A DNA stretch of 64,000 nt from Parahaliea aestuarii (lineage in GTDB: Bacteria > Pseudomonadota > Gammaproteobacteria > Pseudomonadales > Halieaceae), in NCBI RefSeq assembly GCF_008064635.1, contig NZ_VRYZ01000006.1:186001-250000 (forward strand), read 5' to 3'. The stretch's first letter is position 1; each line of letters opens with the position of its first letter. Position numbers and translations under genes: made by a program. The notes under the pieces were generated by a model. It saw only the letters and a list, made by a program, of their open reading frames with translations, made no database searches and was not told the DNA's origin. This document shows, one piece after another, positions 45,567 to 56,071 of this stretch.

Positions 45567-47048
45567 GTGAACTACACCGACCTGCGCAGTTTTCTCGCCA
45601 TGCTGGAACAGCGTGGCGAACTGAAACGCATCGCCGCCGAGGTCGATCCCCATCTCGAGATGACCGAGATCGCCGACCGCACACTGCGCGCCGGCGGCCC
45701 CGCCCTGCTGTTCGAAAACCCCAAGGGTTACAGTACGCCTGTACTTGCCAACCTGTTTGGCACCGAACAGAGGGTCGCCCTGGGTATGGGCGCGGAAAGC
45801 ATCGAGGCCCTGCGGGAGATTGGTGAAGTGCTCGCCTACCTGCGACAACCGGATCCGCCCAAGGGCATGCGGGACGCCTGGGACAAGGCGCCACTGCTGA
45901 AGCAGGTGCTGAACATGGGGCCGAAGCTGGTACGCAATCCCGCCTGCCAGTATCACGTCAAGGAGGGCGACGCGGTCGACCTCTACCAGTTGCCGATCCA
46001 GACCTGCTGGCCGGGGGACGCCGCCCCGCTGGTGACCTGGCCGCTGGTGATCACCCGGGGGCCGGAGAAGGAGCGCCAGAACCTCGGCATCTATCGCATG
46101 CAGTTGATCGGCAGGAACAAGTTGATCATGCGCTGGCTGTCGCACCGCGGCGGGGCCCTGGATTATCGCGACTGGCAACTGAAGCATCCCGGTCAACGCT
46201 ACCCGGTGGCGGTGGCGCTCGGCGCCGACCCGGCCACCACTCTCGGCGCGGTGACGCCAGTACCTGATTCCCTGTCGGAGTACGCCTTTGCCGGGCTCTT
46301 GCGCGGGAGCAAAACGGAAGTGGCCGAGTGCTACACGCCTCTGTGCCGCGAACACCGCCTGCAGGTGCCGGCCACCGCCGAGTACATTCTCGAGGGCTAC
46401 CTGGAGCCGGGAGAAATGGCCGATGAAGGCCCCTTCGGCGACCACACCGGCTACTACAACGAAGTGGAGCGCTTCCCGGTGTTCACTGTCGAGGCCATTA
46501 CCCACCGCGAAAGCCCCATCTACCACAGTACCTACACCGGCCGTCCACCGGATGAACCCGCGGTGCTGGGCCTGGCCCTGAACGAGGTCTTCGTGCCCAT
46601 CCTGCGCAAGCAGTTTCCGGAAATCACCGACTTCTACCTGCCCGCCGAGGGCTGCTCCTACCGCATGGCCATTGTCACCATGCGCAAGGAGTACCCGGGC
46701 CATGCCAAGCGGGTGATGCTGGGGGTATGGTCCTTCCTGCGCCAGTTCATGTACACCAAGTTCGTCATCGTCACCGACGACGACGTCAACGCACGGGACT
46801 GGAACGATGTCATCTGGGCCATGACCACGCGCATGGACCCGCGCCGCGACTGTACCTTTATCGACGACTCACCGATTGATTACCTGGACTTCGCCTCGCC
46901 GGTGTCCGGACTGGGCTCGAAGATCGGCATGGATGCCACCAACAAGTGGCCTGGGGAGACCAGCCGCGAGTGGGGCAAGCCGATCGCCATGGACCCGGCG
47001 GTGAAAGCGCGTATCGACGACCTCTGGGACGAACTGGGAATCTTCTAA
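45567..47048 (+). CDS. ubiD: 4-hydroxy-3-polyprenylbenzoate decarboxylase
   Basis: Prenyl-FMN-dependent decarboxylase of ubiquinone biosynthesis; its flavin cofactor is made by UbiX. The 493-residue length and blocks such as [38 protein letters not shown] and [14 protein letters not shown], the catalytic Glu-Arg region, match UbiD. The start is GTG at 45567, just after rho. It ends 21 bases from convergent hemY with no clear terminator in between. Confidence 0.96.
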   Translation: MNYTDLRSFLAMLEQRGELKRIAAEVDPHLEMTEIADRTLRAGGPALLFENPKGYSTPVLANLFGTEQRVALGMGAESIEALREIGEVLAYLRQPDPPKGMRDAWDKAPLLKQVLNMGPKLVRNPACQYHVKEGDAVDLYQLPIQTCWPGDAAPLVTWPLVITRGPEKERQNLGIYRMQLIGRNKLIMRWLSHRGGALDYRDWQLKHPGQRYPVAVALGADPATTLGAVTPVPDSLSEYAFAGLLRGSKTEVAECYTPLCREHRLQVPATAEYILEGYLEPGEMADEGPFGDHTGYYNEVERFPVFTVEAITHRESPIYHSTYTGRPPDEPAVLGLALNEVFVPILRKQFPEITDFYLPAEGCSYRMAIVTMRKEYPGHAKRVMLGVWSFLRQFMYTKFVIVTDDDVNARDWNDVIWAMTTRMDPRRDCTFIDDSPIDYLDFASPVSGLGSKIGMDATNKWPGETSREWGKPIAMDPAVKARIDDLWDELGIF

Positions 47049-47069
47049 ACCCGCAATGGCAGGCCCGCG

Positions 47070-48317
47070 TCAGGAGCCTGCCGTCAGCCGCTTCGGCGCG
47101 GCGCGCTCCGGCATCGGCAGTTCCGGCAACTTCACGTCCCGCAGCAGCCCCTCTTCGAAGTAGCGGGCGCTGACAGTGGGCTCTCCCAGTGCGCCCAGCA
47201 GGCGACCTAGTTCAGCACAGACCTCCGGGGTGTGCCGCAACTGGTAGCTCGCCTCCATGTAATCGCGCGCCTTGCCCCACAGTTCATTGCGCGCCGACAG
47301 TCGGCCGAGACTCAGCAATAGCTGGGCATCTTCCCGATGCTCCGCCAGCCACCCCTCTGCCTGGGTGAGTTGCTTCGACGGATTGTCGCTGTGTACAAAG
47401 GCGTACAGGCGGGCCAGCTCGCTGTCCCAGTCCTGCTTGAGTGCCCGCAGGCAGACTTTCTCCGCGGCGCCGTGGGCATCCTGCGTAATCAGCAGGGCGA
47501 CGTAGGCCCGCAGCAGATCGCGATCGCGCTTCCACTGGGGAGGCAGACTCTGCCAGCGCTCGTAGAGCGCATCCGCCGCGTTGTCATCTCTGGTCGCGCT
47601 GTATTGCAGGCGCCGCAGGTGTACGGTGCGCTCCAGGCTCTCCAGTTCCGCCTGCGACATCACCTTGTGTTTCGCCAGATCCGGCAGCAGGGCGGCGAGA
47701 TTGTCCCAGTCCTCCAGACCGCGGTAGGCCTGGCACAACAGCTTCAGTACATGGGGGTGTTTCGCCGCGTTGCGCCGCGCCCGCACCAGGGTGGCGGCCG
47801 CCTGCTCGTATTGACCGGCGTCCAGTTTCATCTCCGCCTGGGTAAGCTCCACGGCAATGCCCGCCTCGGCATCGGAACGCTCGGCGGCGCCGAGGTATTC
47901 GCGCATCCTGTCGCTGTCTCCCAGCCGGTAGCTGGCGCGGGCGGCCACCAGGTAATTGATCAGCGGCGCCTCGTTATGGCTGGCGCCGCGCAGCAGCAGG
48001 CGGCGTGCCTTGTGCCAGTTGCCTTCGATAAAAGCGATCAAGCCGCGATTGGTGAGTCGCGCTGCCTGGCGCGATTTTCGCGCGCCCAGCCAGTGAGCCA
48101 CCGAGTGCTGGCCACTGATCAGCTTGCGCAGCAGGCGCACCGTGAAATACAGCAGCAGGACCAGCGCCAGCAACAACAACAACCCCACCCAGAGACTGGT
48201 TTCCAGGGTGTAGTTGCCGTAGGCCACCAGCACATAGCCCGGGTCGGTCTCGATCACTGCCACCACACCCACACCCAGCAGCAGGGCGAGGAGGATCAGG
48301 ACAAAGGCGCGGCGCAT
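47070..48317 (-). CDS. hemY: HemY-like tetratricopeptide membrane protein
   Basis: A 415-residue inner-membrane protein encoded last in the hem operon. Two N-terminal helices (residues 4-22 and about 41-62) are followed by a conserved GLIAFIEGNWHKARRLLLRGA segment and helical TPR-type repeats. This is the gammaproteobacterial HemY, not the protoporphyrinogen oxidase of that name in Bacillus. It is thought to act late in haem synthesis or in envelope assembly. It starts three bases after hemX. Confidence 0.92.
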   Translation of the reverse strand: MRRAFVLILLALLLGVGVVAVIETDPGYVLVAYGNYTLETSLWVGLLLLLALVLLLYFTVRLLRKLISGQHSVAHWLGARKSRQAARLTNRGLIAFIEGNWHKARRLLLRGASHNEAPLINYLVAARASYRLGDSDRMREYLGAAERSDAEAGIAVELTQAEMKLDAGQYEQAAATLVRARRNAAKHPHVLKLLCQAYRGLEDWDNLAALLPDLAKHKVMSQAELESLERTVHLRRLQYSATRDDNAADALYERWQSLPPQWKRDRDLLRAYVALLITQDAHGAAEKVCLRALKQDWDSELARLYAFVHSDNPSKQLTQAEGWLAEHREDAQLLLSLGRLSARNELWGKARDYMEASYQLRHTPEVCAELGRLLGALGEPTVSARYFEEGLLRDVKLPELPMPERAAPKRLTAGS

Positions 48318-48320
48318 ACG

Positions 48321-49517
48321 CTACTGCCCCTCCGCATCGGCATCCGCCTTGCGCTGCTCAATCGCCTGTTCCAGTGCGCGCAGGGAGGCGCCGATATCGG
48401 GCAATGATACGGTTACCGTTTCATCGGCAAGTTGCTGCAACCCGGCGTCGAGAGCGCGGGCTGCGTCGGTGTCGGAATCGGCGAACTGCTCCACCCAGTG
48501 ACGAGCGCGCAGCAGGCTCTCGCGATAGAGGCGGGCGTTGCCGGACAGCAAGGCCACCTGGGCCTGTTCAATCAACATGCGCAGGTTCTGCCGCACCAGG
48601 CCCTCCCACTGGGGATCCATAAGCGCCTGCATGGGCACTTCGCGACGGCGGATGATGATGTAGTCGGAGAGTTTCTGCAGCGCCGCCTCATAGCCCTGTC
48701 GCAGGCGTTCGCGCCAGTCCTCGGCGGGAGCTTCCTGCAGGCGCTGCTCGGCTTCTGGCAATTCAAAGATGGCGAGGCTGGCGGCCTGTTCCGCCAGGGC
48801 GGAAAGGCGCAGGTAGAGGCCCTCGACATCCAGCGCCGGCACAGCGCGCAGGGAGGCGAGTTCTGAGGCAATGGCGGCGCGGGCATCATGCAGGCGGGTG
48901 TCGTCGAGCTGGCGCAGGATGCTGTCGGCGCTGCGCAACAGGGCCCGCGCGGACTCACTGTCACCGGTCATGATCAGGCGCTGGTTGGCCAGACGCAGCA
49001 GGTATTCTGCCTCAGCCAGCAGCCAGCCCTCGCGGTCGGTCGCATTGAAGCGGGCCAGTTCCTCGCCCTGCTGCGCTACCCGGGCCTGCATTTCGGACAA
49101 CTGCTGCGAGAGGGACTGCAGGTTGTCGGCCTGCTGTGCCAGCCGCGGCTCAAGGGGAGCCAGGGCGCTGCGCAGATCGCCCTGCAGCTGCGCCTTCAGG
49201 GCGTCGTTGAACTGTCGTATCTGCGCCTGTTGCTCGCTGGCGTCCAGCACCTCGCGCTCGGTCACCGACTCCAGCAGCGCCAGGCGGTCGAGCAGCGCCG
49301 CCTCCCGCCGCTGGGCCTCCAGGACGATCCAGGCGCAGGCGCCAGCCAGCGCCAGCAGCAGCAACAATACGAAGGTCGCGAGGACCGGAAAGCCGCCCCT
49401 GGCAGGCTGAATATCCTGATCGAAGCGGTCGCTGGCAGCTACCGCTGCCGGAGCATGCGCCTCTGGCTTTTCGGCCGGAGATTCTGGCGCCGCCTTATCG
49501 TTGTCCTTATCGCTCAC
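48321..49517 (-). CDS. hemX: HemX-like membrane-anchored protein
   Basis: A 398-residue protein: a low-complexity acidic N-terminus, one membrane helix (about residues 44-67, FPVLATFVLLLLLALAGACA), then a long coiled-coil periplasmic region beginning RREAALLDRLALLESV. Annotated elsewhere as a uroporphyrinogen-III methyltransferase, but it lacks any SAM-binding fold. Its role in the haem pathway is not settled. The start is GTG at 49517, immediately after the hemD stop codon. Confidence 0.9.
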   Translation of the reverse strand: MSDKDNDKAAPESPAEKPEAHAPAAVAASDRFDQDIQPARGGFPVLATFVLLLLLALAGACAWIVLEAQRREAALLDRLALLESVTEREVLDASEQQAQIRQFNDALKAQLQGDLRSALAPLEPRLAQQADNLQSLSQQLSEMQARVAQQGEELARFNATDREGWLLAEAEYLLRLANQRLIMTGDSESARALLRSADSILRQLDDTRLHDARAAIASELASLRAVPALDVEGLYLRLSALAEQAASLAIFELPEAEQRLQEAPAEDWRERLRQGYEAALQKLSDYIIIRRREVPMQALMDPQWEGLVRQNLRMLIEQAQVALLSGNARLYRESLLRARHWVEQFADSDTDAARALDAGLQQLADETVTVSLPDIGASLRALEQAIEQRKADADAEGQ

Positions 49518-50291
49518 TCAATTTTCTCCAGTCTCTTGCCGCCACAGATCCAGGGCATCGAGCATGGCGCCGTCGGAGGCATTGGCCGCCACCCTCACCC
49601 GCTCCAGCCCCGCGGCACGGGCCTGTTCCGCTACCCGCTGCGAGGGCACGATGAAAGTAGTCTGCCACAACTGGGCGGATTCTTCCGCACCCAGCAACGC
49701 CAACAGATTACCCAGACCCTCGCCACTGCTGATCAAGAGGACATCAATCCGCCACTCGGCAAGGCGCCCGGCCATCGCCCCCGCCGGCAAAGTCACCGGC
49801 AAACGTCGATAACAGGCCAGCTGGTCTACCCTGGCACCGCGCCGCTGCATTTCGTCGCGCAACCATTCGCGGCCACCGCGCCCTTTGACAATCAGCGCAC
49901 GCTGGCCGCCGAGCTCGCGCAATGCGGGTAACTGCAGCAGCCCCTCACTGTTCATCTCGGTCCCGGGCAGCTGGGCAACAATCCCGCAGTCCCGCAACTG
50001 GCTGGCAGTGCCCGACCCCACCGCATACCAGTTCACCCCCAGCGGCCACTGCGGCCAGTAGCGTTCCAGCCAGGGCATTGCAAAGCGCACGGCGTTGCCG
50101 CTGATGAAAATCACATGCTGGTACAGGTCCAGGTCCAGGACGCACTGGCGTGCAGTCGGCTCCAGGTCGGGCAGTGGCTGCAGTTCGATGAGTGGCTGGT
50201 GATAGACACGCAGGCCGCGTTGCTGCAATGCAGTACAGAGCGCCTGCGCCTGGCCTTCGGGCCGGGTGACCAGAACCCCGCTAGCGCCCAT
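49518..50291 (-). CDS. hemD: Uroporphyrinogen-III synthase
   Basis: Cyclises hydroxymethylbilane with inversion of ring D to give uroporphyrinogen III. The 257-residue protein shows the poorly conserved but recognisable pattern: [13 protein letters not shown] at the N-terminus, [33 protein letters not shown] and [14 protein letters not shown]. The ATG at 50291 overlaps hemC by 11 bases, the normal coupled arrangement; a longer frame would extend inside hemC. Confidence 0.93.
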   Translation of the reverse strand: MGASGVLVTRPEGQAQALCTALQQRGLRVYHQPLIELQPLPDLEPTARQCVLDLDLYQHVIFISGNAVRFAMPWLERYWPQWPLGVNWYAVGSGTASQLRDCGIVAQLPGTEMNSEGLLQLPALRELGGQRALIVKGRGGREWLRDEMQRRGARVDQLACYRRLPVTLPAGAMAGRLAEWRIDVLLISSGEGLGNLLALLGAEESAQLWQTTFIVPSQRVAEQARAAGLERVRVAANASDGAMLDALDLWRQETGEN

Positions 50292-51207
50292 AGACCTCCG
50301 CCAGGATTTCGCCGGCGCCCTGGCGCAACAGGTCTTCTGCCACGGCGATGCCCAGCGCTTCCGCCCGGGCGGCCGGCGCGCGCGCTTCGGCGCGTAGCAG
50401 CAGGGAGCCATCGGGACGCCCGACCCGGCCACGCAACCACAGCTCATCGCCCTCCAGCTCGGCATAACAGGCGATGGGCACCTGGCAGCCACCTTCGAGG
50501 CGGCGGTTGAGCGCGCGCTCGGCGCTGACACAGAGAGCGCTGGATTGGTGGTGCAAGGGCTGCAACAAAGCCAGGGTGTCGCTGTCGTCGCTGCGCAGCT
50601 CTATCCCGACCGCGCCCTGGCCACCGGCCGGCAGTGACAGGCCATGTGGAATGCGCTGGCGGATACGCTCGCCCAGTTCCAGGCGCAACAGGCCGGCGGT
50701 GGCGAGAATGATGGCATCGTACTCGCCCTCATCCAGTTTGCGCAGGCGGGTCTGCACATTGCCGCGCAGGAACTTTACCTGCAGATCCGGCCGCTGCTGG
50801 CGCAGCTGGCACTCCCGGCGCAAACTGGAGGTGCCGACTACGGCACCCGAGGGCAGGCTGTCCAGCGCATCAAACTGATTGCTGACAAAAGCGTCGGACG
50901 GGTCTTCCCGCTCGCAGATCACACCGAGCATCAGGCCTTCGGGGAATTCCATCGGCACGTCTTTCATGGAGTGCACGGCAATATCGGCGGAACGATCCAG
51001 CAGCGCGGTTTCCAGCTCTTTCACGAACAGCCCTTTGCCGCCGACTTTGGACAGGGGCACGTCCAGCAGCTGGTCGCCGCGGGAGGTCATGCCCAGCAGT
51101 TCAACTTCAAGCCCGGGGTGGGCGCGCTGCAGGGCATCGCGCACGAACTCGGCCTGCCACAGGGCCAGCAGTGATTCCCGGGTTGCGATGGTGATACGGC
51201 GCGACAT
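50281..51207 (-). CDS. hemC: Porphobilinogen deaminase (hydroxymethylbilane synthase)
   Basis: Polymerises four porphobilinogens on a covalently held dipyrromethane primer. The 308-residue protein has [33 protein letters not shown], the [28 protein letters not shown] block and the cofactor cysteine in [14 protein letters not shown] near residue 241. It is first in hemC-hemD-hemX-hemY. A possible -10 (TATCAT) lies at about 51236-51241 on the minus strand, but the -35 is poor. Confidence 0.97.
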   Translation of the reverse strand: MSRRITIATRESLLALWQAEFVRDALQRAHPGLEVELLGMTSRGDQLLDVPLSKVGGKGLFVKELETALLDRSADIAVHSMKDVPMEFPEGLMLGVICEREDPSDAFVSNQFDALDSLPSGAVVGTSSLRRECQLRQQRPDLQVKFLRGNVQTRLRKLDEGEYDAIILATAGLLRLELGERIRQRIPHGLSLPAGGQGAVGIELRSDDSDTLALLQPLHHQSSALCVSAERALNRRLEGGCQVPIACYAELEGDELWLRGRVGRPDGSLLLRAEARAPAARAEALGIAVAEDLLRQGAGEILAEVYGR

Positions 51208-51302
51208 GAAAGGGTTTCCAGCATTAAAGGGCGCATGATAGCAGCCGGGGGAGTGCTCAGCGAATAACGGGCCGCTGTAGAGGGAGTCTTATCCTTGAAC
51301 AG

Positions 51303-51442
51303 GAGCCCTGCACGTATGGACAGCGGCTCTGTAGGTCGGGAGCGATCAGGGGGTGTGTCTCCCCGGACACGCTACAAGCACGTCCATGTGCGCTCTTTGA
51401 CGGCCATCCATGGCCGTCAACGGTCCGGGGAGACACACCCCC
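51303..51442. repeat. Composite palindromic element in the hemC-algR gap
   Basis: The 375-base stretch 51208-51582 contains no gene. Its centre is highly structured. Two perfect 20-base arms (51349-51368 and 51423-51442, starting GGGGGTGTGTCT) enclose two smaller stems: GCAC-GTCCAT-GTGC (51378-51391) and an 11-base perfect stem TTGACGGCCAT-CC-ATGGCCGTCAA (51397-51420). The fold would be a three-way junction of about 94 bases. Just before it, GAGCC-CTG (51303-51310) pairs with CAG-C-GGCTC (51321-51329). Each inner apex contains ATGGA or its complement, as in the array at 16.6 kb. It is not a tRNA and has no T tract, so a dispersed element or structured RNA is more likely than a simple terminator. 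I see nothing further from 51443 to 51582. Confidence 0.75.
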
Positions 51443-51582
51443 AGCTCGCCCCCTGGCACAGTGCGTAATTCCATGGCACTCAAATCAAGGTAATGAGTTT
51501 GAAAAGTCCACCTGTAGAGCGCGCACGGTGGCCGGGGCTCTTCCGGGACCGTCAGCGGGATCAGGAAAATCAATAGCTCCCC

Positions 51583-52308
51583 TCATCGGCCCAACAACCG
51601 CTCTTTCACCGCCGCAAGATGACGGCGGCTCACCGCCGGGCGCTGCTCGACACCTTCCAGTTCCACACACCAGCCCTCACTGTCGCGCGCCAAACGGCGC
51701 ACAAAGCGCACAGCCACCAGCGCATTGCGGTGCACCCGCAGGAACTGCTCGCCAAATTCCTGCTCCAGATCCTTCAGTGCATCGGGCAGTAACAGCTCGC
51801 GCTGCGGTGCGTAGGCCGTCACATACTTCTGCTCGGCCAGGAAACAGCGTATCTCCGCCACCGGCAGCGTCTCCAGTCCGCGGTGCCCCTGGCTGCTGAC
51901 CTGGCTCCGGTGCGGGGCGGCCTCCCCGCGCAGGGCCGCCACCTGGGCGCGGTTGACCCGCCCGGCCTGGTTCAGCGCCTGCTCCAGTTCCACCTCCCGC
52001 ACCGGCTTCAACAGGTAGGCCACCGCCTGGTGACGCAGGGCATCGAGGGCGTACTCGTCGTAGGCAGTGCAGAAGATCACTGCCGGCGGCTGCTCCTGCG
52101 CGGCCAGGTCCGCAGCCAGCGCCAGGCCACCGCGACCCGGCATGCGCACATCCAGCAGCAGAAGTTCGGCGTCGAAGTCCCGCAGCAAGGCCAGCGCCGA
52201 CTCCGCACTGTCCGCGCTGCGGCACTCTGCCTCGGGCCGCACCCTGGCCAGCAGACGCTGCAGGCGCTCCCTGGCCAGCGGCTCGTCATCGACAATGAGC
52301 ACTTTCAC
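51583..52308 (-). CDS. algR: LytTR-type response regulator AlgR
   Basis: A 241-residue two-component regulator. The receiver domain has acidic residues in VLIVDDEPLARERL, phospho-acceptor Asp54 in ELLLLDVRMPGRGGL, and the Thr and Lys in FCTAYDEYALDAL and YLLKPV. The C-terminal LytTR DNA-binding domain reads IRCFLAEQKYVTAY, LEQEFGEQFLRVHRNALVAV and VSRRHLAAVKE. In Pseudomonas AlgR controls alginate, type IV pili and virulence genes. Its start overlaps the algZ stop as ATGA, so sensor and regulator are co-translated. Confidence 0.93.
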   Translation of the reverse strand: MKVLIVDDEPLARERLQRLLARVRPEAECRSADSAESALALLRDFDAELLLLDVRMPGRGGLALAADLAAQEQPPAVIFCTAYDEYALDALRHQAVAYLLKPVREVELEQALNQAGRVNRAQVAALRGEAAPHRSQVSSQGHRGLETLPVAEIRCFLAEQKYVTAYAPQRELLLPDALKDLEQEFGEQFLRVHRNALVAVRFVRRLARDSEGWCVELEGVEQRPAVSRRHLAAVKERLLGR

Positions 52309-53372
52309 TCACCCACCTCCGCCGCGCGCTGACAGGGATAGTGCAAGTGCACCTGGAATGACCCGCTCTCCCGCCGCCACTGCAGCCCGGCAGCATCGCC
52401 GAACTGCCCGCGAAGACGCTGGCTGATATTGTCCAGGGCGATGTGCAAGCCGCCCGCGGTTTCGTCCGCCGGCACCGGGTTGTCTATCCTGACCTGCAAC
52501 TCACCCTCCCGGTGGGCGATCGCCACCTCGATCCGACCGCCATGCGGCAGGCGCGCAATGCCGTGGTACACGGCGTTTTCCACCAGCGGCTGCAGCACCA
52601 GGCTCGGCATCGGCAGGGAACGGGCACTGTCCTCCACCCGCCACTCCACCTGCAGGCGCTCCCCCAGCCGCAGCTGCTCGATACCCAGGTAGAGCTCGCA
52701 CAGGCGCAATTCATCCGCCACGGTCAGCGTCTCGCTGGCTTCCCGCAGGCTGCAGCGAAACAGCTCCGCCAGGTCTTCCACCGCTTTTTCGGCGACCTCG
52801 GGGCGGGTTTCGATCAGGCTGGCGATACTGTTGAGGGTGTTGAACAGGAAGTGCGGGCGAATACGGGCGCGCAGGGCATCCACCCGCGCCTGTAACTCGG
52901 AGCGCTCGCGCAATTGCAGTTGCTGTTGCAGGTAGAAGTAACGCAGCGCCACGCCGGCGGCGACCAGCGCCACCAGCCCGTTGCGCAGCAATGTCCAGCC
53001 CTCTACCCGGCCGGGCGCGGACAGCGGGTAGACCCAGGAACTGGCGACAGTGCTGAAGGCGGTGACCAGCAGCACCAGCGCCAGGCTGCAAAGCGTGGCA
53101 GTGACGGTACCGAGGCGGGCAAAGGTCGTTCGCAGAAGGCACACCAGGGCGGTGCTCAGCAGCACCACCCACTGCACGAACAGAGAGGCCGTGCCCAGCA
53201 GGTTCCAGTCGAAGTGCGGCAGGCCGGCTTCGGCCAGGGTGTATACCAGCACCAGTAGCTGGGCCAGCAACACGATGAAAAACACCTGTCGCGCACCGCA
53301 CAGATCGGGGATGAAAAACTCCCCCGGGTTGCCTTCCCGGCCCCCCGCTCGCCCCCTCGTGCCAGGCTGCAT
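52305..53372 (-). CDS. algZ: Sensor histidine kinase AlgZ/FimS (LytS-like)
   Basis: A 355-residue membrane kinase. Residues 30-150 hold about four helices (QVFFIVLLAQLLVLVYTLA to NGLVALVAAGVALRYFYL). The His_kinase domain follows, with the phospho-accepting RIRPHFLFNTLNSIASLIE near residue 173 and the N-box-like LVLQPLVENAVYHGI. The ATP lid is shortened, as in LytS-type kinases. It is the partner of AlgR. I chose the ATG at 53372 (GGGGAG upstream). Here it is divergent from argH, as in Pseudomonas. Confidence 0.92.
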   Translation of the reverse strand: MQPGTRGRAGGREGNPGEFFIPDLCGARQVFFIVLLAQLLVLVYTLAEAGLPHFDWNLLGTASLFVQWVVLLSTALVCLLRTTFARLGTVTATLCSLALVLLVTAFSTVASSWVYPLSAPGRVEGWTLLRNGLVALVAAGVALRYFYLQQQLQLRERSELQARVDALRARIRPHFLFNTLNSIASLIETRPEVAEKAVEDLAELFRCSLREASETLTVADELRLCELYLGIEQLRLGERLQVEWRVEDSARSLPMPSLVLQPLVENAVYHGIARLPHGGRIEVAIAHREGELQVRIDNPVPADETAGGLHIALDNISQRLRGQFGDAAGLQWRRESGSFQVHLHYPCQRAAEVGE

Positions 53373-53397
53373 GCTTGCGCTCCCCCTGATTATTAGC

Positions 53398-53406
53398 TGG
53401 TATACT
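53398..53406 (+). promoter_or_regulatory. Extended -10 element of argH
   Basis: TGG-TATACT: an extended -10 with five of six matches in the hexamer, 83 bases before argH and back-to-back with the algZ start. No good -35 is present, which is usual for extended -10 promoters. Confidence 0.4.
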
Positions 53407-53488
53407 TGCATCCCGCTTTCGCACGGACAAGTGCGATCACACCGCGCCACCCGGCGCTACCGCCAACCAAGCAGGACTCAAGGGCAGC

Positions 53489-54889
53489 ATGAGCAAGGAA
53501 CAGGACACCAGCAAACTGTGGGGCGGCCGCTTCACGGAAGCCACCGACAGCTTCGTACAGCGCTTCACCGCCTCGGTGAACTTTGACCAGCGCATGGCCG
53601 CCGAGGACATCGAAGGCTCCCTGGCCCACGCCAGCATGCTCTGCGAAGTCGGTGTGCTGAATGCGGCGGAACTGGAGCAGATTCGCAACGGCCTCGGCCA
53701 GATCCGCCAGGAGATCGCCGAGGGCCGCTTTGAGTGGTCGGTGGAGCTCGAAGATGTGCACATGAACATCGAGTCGCGCCTGACCCAGCTGATCGGCAGC
53801 ACGGGCAAGAAGCTGCACACCGGGCGCTCGCGCAATGACCAGGTGGCCACCGATATCCGCCTCTACCTGCGCAAGGCCATCGACGCCATCGCCGCGGAGC
53901 TGTCCCGCCTGCAACTGGGCACCATCGGCCTGGCCGCGCAGCACGCCCACACAGTGATGCCCGGCTTTACCCACCTGCAGACCGCCCAGCCGGTGGCCTT
54001 TGGCCACCACCTGCTGGCCTGGAACGAGATGCTGGAACGCGACTACGGGCGCCTGCAGGACTGCCGCGCGCGGCTCAACCAGTCGCCGCTGGGGGCCGCC
54101 GCCCTCGCCGGCACTACCTACCCGATTCGCCGCGATCTGACCGCCGCCGCACTGGGTTTTGACAAACCCACGGAAAACTCCCTGGACTCGGTCTCCGACC
54201 GCGACTTCGCCATCGAATTCTGCAGCTTCGCCGCCCTGCTGCTCACCCACCTGTCGCGCATGAGCGAGGAACTGGTGCTGTGGACCTCGGCGCAGTTCAA
54301 CTTCATCGAGCTGCCGGACCGCTTCTGCACAGGCTCTTCCATCATGCCGCAGAAGAAGAACCCCGACGTGCCGGAACTGGTGCGCGGCAAGACCGGCCGC
54401 GTCAACGGCCACCTGGTGTCCCTCCTCACCCTGATGAAGAGCCAGCCGCTGGCCTATAACAAGGACAACCAGGAGGACAAGGAACCGCTGTTCGACACCG
54501 TGGACACTGTACTGGACTGCCTGCGCGCCTTCGCCGACATGGTGCCGGCCATCCGCGCCCGGGAAGACAACATGCGCGAGGCCGCCCGCCGCGGCTTCTC
54601 CACGGCTACCGACCTGGCGGACTACCTGGTGCGCAAGGGCCTGCCCTTCCGCGACGCCCACGAGGTGGTCGGCAAGGCCGTGGCCCACGGTGTAGCCAGC
54701 GGCCAGGACCTGGCGGAAATGTCGCTGCAAACCCTGCAGGGCTTCCACGCCGATATCGGCGAGGACGTGTTCGAGGTGCTGACCCTGGAGGGTTCACTGG
54801 CGGCCCGGGATCACCTGGGTGGCACCGCGCCGGCACAGGTGAAAGCCGCCGCGGAGCGTGCAAAGGCGAAAGTGGAGGCGCGCTCCTGA
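53489..54889 (+). CDS. argH: Argininosuccinate lyase
   Basis: Splits argininosuccinate to arginine and fumarate, the last step of arginine synthesis. The 466-residue protein has the fumarase-superfamily signature [16 protein letters not shown] near residue 283 with its catalytic serine, the N-terminal SKLWGGRF, and [15 protein letters not shown] and [14 protein letters not shown]. The ATG at 53489 fits other family members. The convergent DUF3187 gene ends ten bases downstream. Confidence 0.97.
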   Translation: MSKEQDTSKLWGGRFTEATDSFVQRFTASVNFDQRMAAEDIEGSLAHASMLCEVGVLNAAELEQIRNGLGQIRQEIAEGRFEWSVELEDVHMNIESRLTQLIGSTGKKLHTGRSRNDQVATDIRLYLRKAIDAIAAELSRLQLGTIGLAAQHAHTVMPGFTHLQTAQPVAFGHHLLAWNEMLERDYGRLQDCRARLNQSPLGAAALAGTTYPIRRDLTAAALGFDKPTENSLDSVSDRDFAIEFCSFAALLLTHLSRMSEELVLWTSAQFNFIELPDRFCTGSSIMPQKKNPDVPELVRGKTGRVNGHLVSLLTLMKSQPLAYNKDNQEDKEPLFDTVDTVLDCLRAFADMVPAIRAREDNMREAARRGFSTATDLADYLVRKGLPFRDAHEVVGKAVAHGVASGQDLAEMSLQTLQGFHADIGEDVFEVLTLEGSLAARDHLGGTAPAQVKAAAERAKAKVEARS

Positions 54890-54899
54890 GGCCCCGGAG

Positions 54900-55898
54900 T
54901 CAGGGCCGATAGCGCAGGTCAAACTGGAATACCACGTCCGGCGCCGTTTCCACCGCGATATCCTCGATCACGGCGAAGTCCAGTGACCAGTCCGGTGCCG
55001 GGTGCCAGCGAAGGCCCGCGCTGAGCATCATCGCGGTGCTGCCCAGGGCGTCGATGGCGCTGTCTATGGGCGCGGCGTGGGCATCGAACTGGCCCAGCAA
55101 ACGCCAGTCCCCGGCGAAACGCCAGCTCAGGGCGCCACCGGCAAACCACAGGTCGCGCTCCTGCCGCGGCCCCAGCATGGCCACCTCACCGGCGCGCAGA
55201 TAGCCCGCCTGGGCGTGCCAGTCCAGCGGCAGACCGGCCAGGTCGGCGCCACTGGCGCGCAGGGCGACGTAAACGTCGCCCTCGCCACTGCCGGTAAAGT
55301 CCCGCGCATCACCACTGCCGAACTTGTAGCCCGCCGCCACTGACAAAGTTGCAGTCTCTCCGCGATAGAAGGCGTGTTGCAGGGCCAGGCTGGCATCGCC
55401 GATACCGCTACCGTCGTCCTCCAGGGCAAAGCGCAGACCCGGGTCGGCGTAGCGGTAATCGAGCACATCGCCGGGAGCCTCGCCGCGCCCGCCGTCGGGC
55501 ATGCCCCAGAAGTCGTGCCAGCCGTCGATCGCACTGTCCAGGAAGCCTGCATCCTGGCGCAACCAGGGCAGCTCCAGCTGCAACTCCCAATCCGGTGCAA
55601 AAGCATAGCGCAGCTCCAGCGCCAGGCGCTGGGTCTCGCCGTCGAGGTTGAGCGCCTCGCGGGCACCCCGGTCGCTGACATAGTGGCTGGCGACACTGCC
55701 GTGCAGGGCCAGCTGCCAGGCGCCGGCCTCACCCACCGCAGCGCTGCGCTGGCTGGGCAGGCCGACCAGGCCGGCCACCGGGCTCAGGTTTTTGACGTAG
55801 AGGGGCTCTTCACCGGCGGCCGACAGCGGCAGGGATGTGGCGGCGCAACAAGCCGCCAGCAGGGTGCCGGCAGCCGCGGCGGGAAAAGGTCTGGCCAT
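54900..55898 (-). CDS. DUF3187 family outer-membrane-like protein
   Basis: A 332-residue secreted protein with a signal peptide (AAAAGTLLAACCAATSLPLSAAG, cleavage near residue 28) and alternating beta-strand composition: LALELRYAFAPDWELQLELP, ALQHAFYRGETATLSVAAGY and LDFAVIEDIAV, ending DLRYRP. This pattern fits a beta barrel, and the family DUF3187 is uncharacterised. The ATG at 55898 has AAGGTGG upstream; a longer frame lacks a leader peptide. It diverges from lptM across 207 bases. Confidence 0.72.
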   Translation of the reverse strand: MARPFPAAAAGTLLAACCAATSLPLSAAGEEPLYVKNLSPVAGLVGLPSQRSAAVGEAGAWQLALHGSVASHYVSDRGAREALNLDGETQRLALELRYAFAPDWELQLELPWLRQDAGFLDSAIDGWHDFWGMPDGGRGEAPGDVLDYRYADPGLRFALEDDGSGIGDASLALQHAFYRGETATLSVAAGYKFGSGDARDFTGSGEGDVYVALRASGADLAGLPLDWHAQAGYLRAGEVAMLGPRQERDLWFAGGALSWRFAGDWRLLGQFDAHAAPIDSAIDALGSTAMMLSAGLRWHPAPDWSLDFAVIEDIAVETAPDVVFQFDLRYRP

Positions 55899-56071
55899 GC
55901 AATATCCACCTTCGCGATTGGAGTGATGCCGCGCATAGTAGCAGGCCGGCGGCGTAGAACCTGTGACAGTGCCGCGAATCCGGACAGGCTGGGGCAGCCG
56001 CTGGCTGCTGCGCCCCTCGGGCTTCTTCGGCACTTTGGCAAAGGCGGCTCGCGCCGGTTTCTGGCAATGGC

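Noticed and set aside
45534-46703. 389-codon minus-strand frame
   Set aside because: Antisense to ubiD with no motif; an artefact of codon composition.
51349-51442. tRNA or tmRNA-like cloverleaf
   Set aside because: The outer stem is 20 bases, far longer than an acceptor stem, and there is no anticodon or T-loop sequence.
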